Shown: in pieces, positions 63,518-64,000 of the stretch | Numbering within the stretch: the stretch's first letter is position 1 | How the letters are laid out: each line of letters begins with the position of its first letter | Origin: Sphingopyxis lindanitolerans | GTDB taxonomy: Bacteria; Pseudomonadota; Alphaproteobacteria; Sphingomonadales; Sphingomonadaceae | Length of the DNA: 64,000 bases | Direction: 5' to 3' | Assembly: GCF_002993885.1 (NCBI RefSeq) | Contig: NZ_CM009578.1 | Span: 1,181,251-1,245,250 of the forward strand | Translations under genes and position numbers: made by a program | The notes under the pieces: model-generated | Seen by the model: only the letters and a program-made list of their open reading frames with translations | What the model was told of the DNA's origin: nothing | Database searches by the model: none

Positions 63518-64000
63518 TCAGTTCGCGGCCTTCACCACGCACCCCTGCGGCGCGTCGGCGGGCGCGGGGATGCGGCGCGCCGAGACGATCCGAACCTCGG
63601 GGTCGAGCATCTGGCCGACCATCACCCCCTCACCCTTGGTCGGCGAGACCGGCGCGGCATAGATATTCTCCGCGACGTCGAATCCCGACACAAGCTCGCC
63701 GAACACCGCGAAACCGGCCCGATCGCCGCTCGCCGACGGATCGGCGTCGAAGCCGGGGATGTCGGAAAGCAGGATGAAGAAATCGCTCGTCGCATCGCCC
63801 GGCGCGAGCCGCGCCATCGACAGCGCCCCCTTGCAGTGGGTGAGGCCGGTGACATTGGTCGCTTCGTGCGCGATCGGCGGAAAGTTCAGCCGCGCGTCGC
63901 CGCGATTGCCGCCCTGAACCAGCGCATTGCCCGCGCCCCAGCTTCGCGTCGTGCGATAGAATTTGAACCCGTTCATCCGCTTGCTATCGACATAGCGCAG
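63518..64000 (-). CDS. cyclophilin-type peptidylprolyl isomerase, 5' end cut by window edge
   Basis: The frame is open to base 64000; the visible end reads LRYVDSKRMNGFKFYRTTRS, so the true start lies beyond the window. Cyclophilin patterns are FYRTTRSWGAGNAL, DFFILLSD (cf. SQFFI) and FAVFGELVSGFDV. It catalyses prolyl isomerisation. Cys in GLTHCKGALSMARL sits in the GxLSMA strand. Confidence 0.88.
   Translation of the reverse strand: MRYVDSKRMNGFKFYRTTRSWGAGNALVQGGNRGDARLNFPPIAHEATNVTGLTHCKGALSMARLAPGDATSDFFILLSDIPGFDADPSASGDRAGFAVFGELVSGFDVAENIYAAPVSPTKGEGVMVGQMLDPEVRIVSARRIPAPADAPQGCVVKAAN

Overview
The window is about 64 kb of GC-rich alphaproteobacterial chromosome. Gene content (Lrp-linked Leu/Phe dehydrogenase, CrtZ carotenoid hydroxylase, many TonB-type receptors and SDRs, sphingomonad-style dispersed palindromes) points to the Sphingomonadales. 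Sphingopyxis is my best guess at genus; it is an inference from gene content and not from any search.

Layout. (1) 1-7.4 kb is amino-acid catabolism: an M20 hydrolase, astA, astB and a spermidine-synthase-like gene in one tight operon; then a divergent Lrp regulator and Leu/Phe-type dehydrogenase with a small ACT protein; then a secreted D-aminoacylase-like amidohydrolase. (2) 7.4-26.9 kb is an accessory catabolic island: two NTF2/SnoaL-like proteins, a KstD-like flavoprotein, an SDR and an Old Yellow Enzyme homologue on the minus strand. On the plus strand are two SDRs, an acyl-CoA ligase, a metal-ligand-poor amidohydrolase, a KshA-like Rieske oxygenase, a Tat-exported amidase, an SDR, an MFS transporter, two overlapping Lrp/AsnC regulators, a second Rieske oxygenase and a TonB-dependent receptor. 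Its AT-rich promoter gaps share a TACGCA/TGCGTA motif, so the island looks like one regulon for uptake and oxidation of a polycyclic (steroid- or terpenoid-like) or amide-bearing compound. The substrate is not known.

(3) 27-46.2 kb is core metabolism: etfBA, sucC, a beta-lactamase-fold lipoprotein, msrA with a 35-residue membrane microprotein, an aspartate-type aminotransferase, a pabB-pabC fusion, fadD, crtZ, leuCD, a quinone oxidoreductase, a DUF167 gene and sdhCDA. sdhA is followed by an atypical lower-GC gene where sdhB would be expected. (4) 46.3-53.9 kb holds a ParD-like/map pair with its own palindrome, alanine dehydrogenase, a globin-coupled-type chemotaxis sensor, prmA, phhA, a crp/fnr pseudogene cut by an amber codon, and three families of paired-arm dispersed repeats. 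(5) 54-64 kb holds a TonB receptor with a DUF2946 protein, a sterol-desaturase-family membrane enzyme, ligA (with a repeat arm absorbed in frame), a GNAT acetyltransferase, recN, bamD and a cyclophilin cut by the window edge.

No rRNA, tRNA, CRISPR array, transposase or integrase was recognised. Start codons were chosen from Shine-Dalgarno spacing and stop/start overlaps where possible. All functional statements rest on reading motifs by eye, without database searches.
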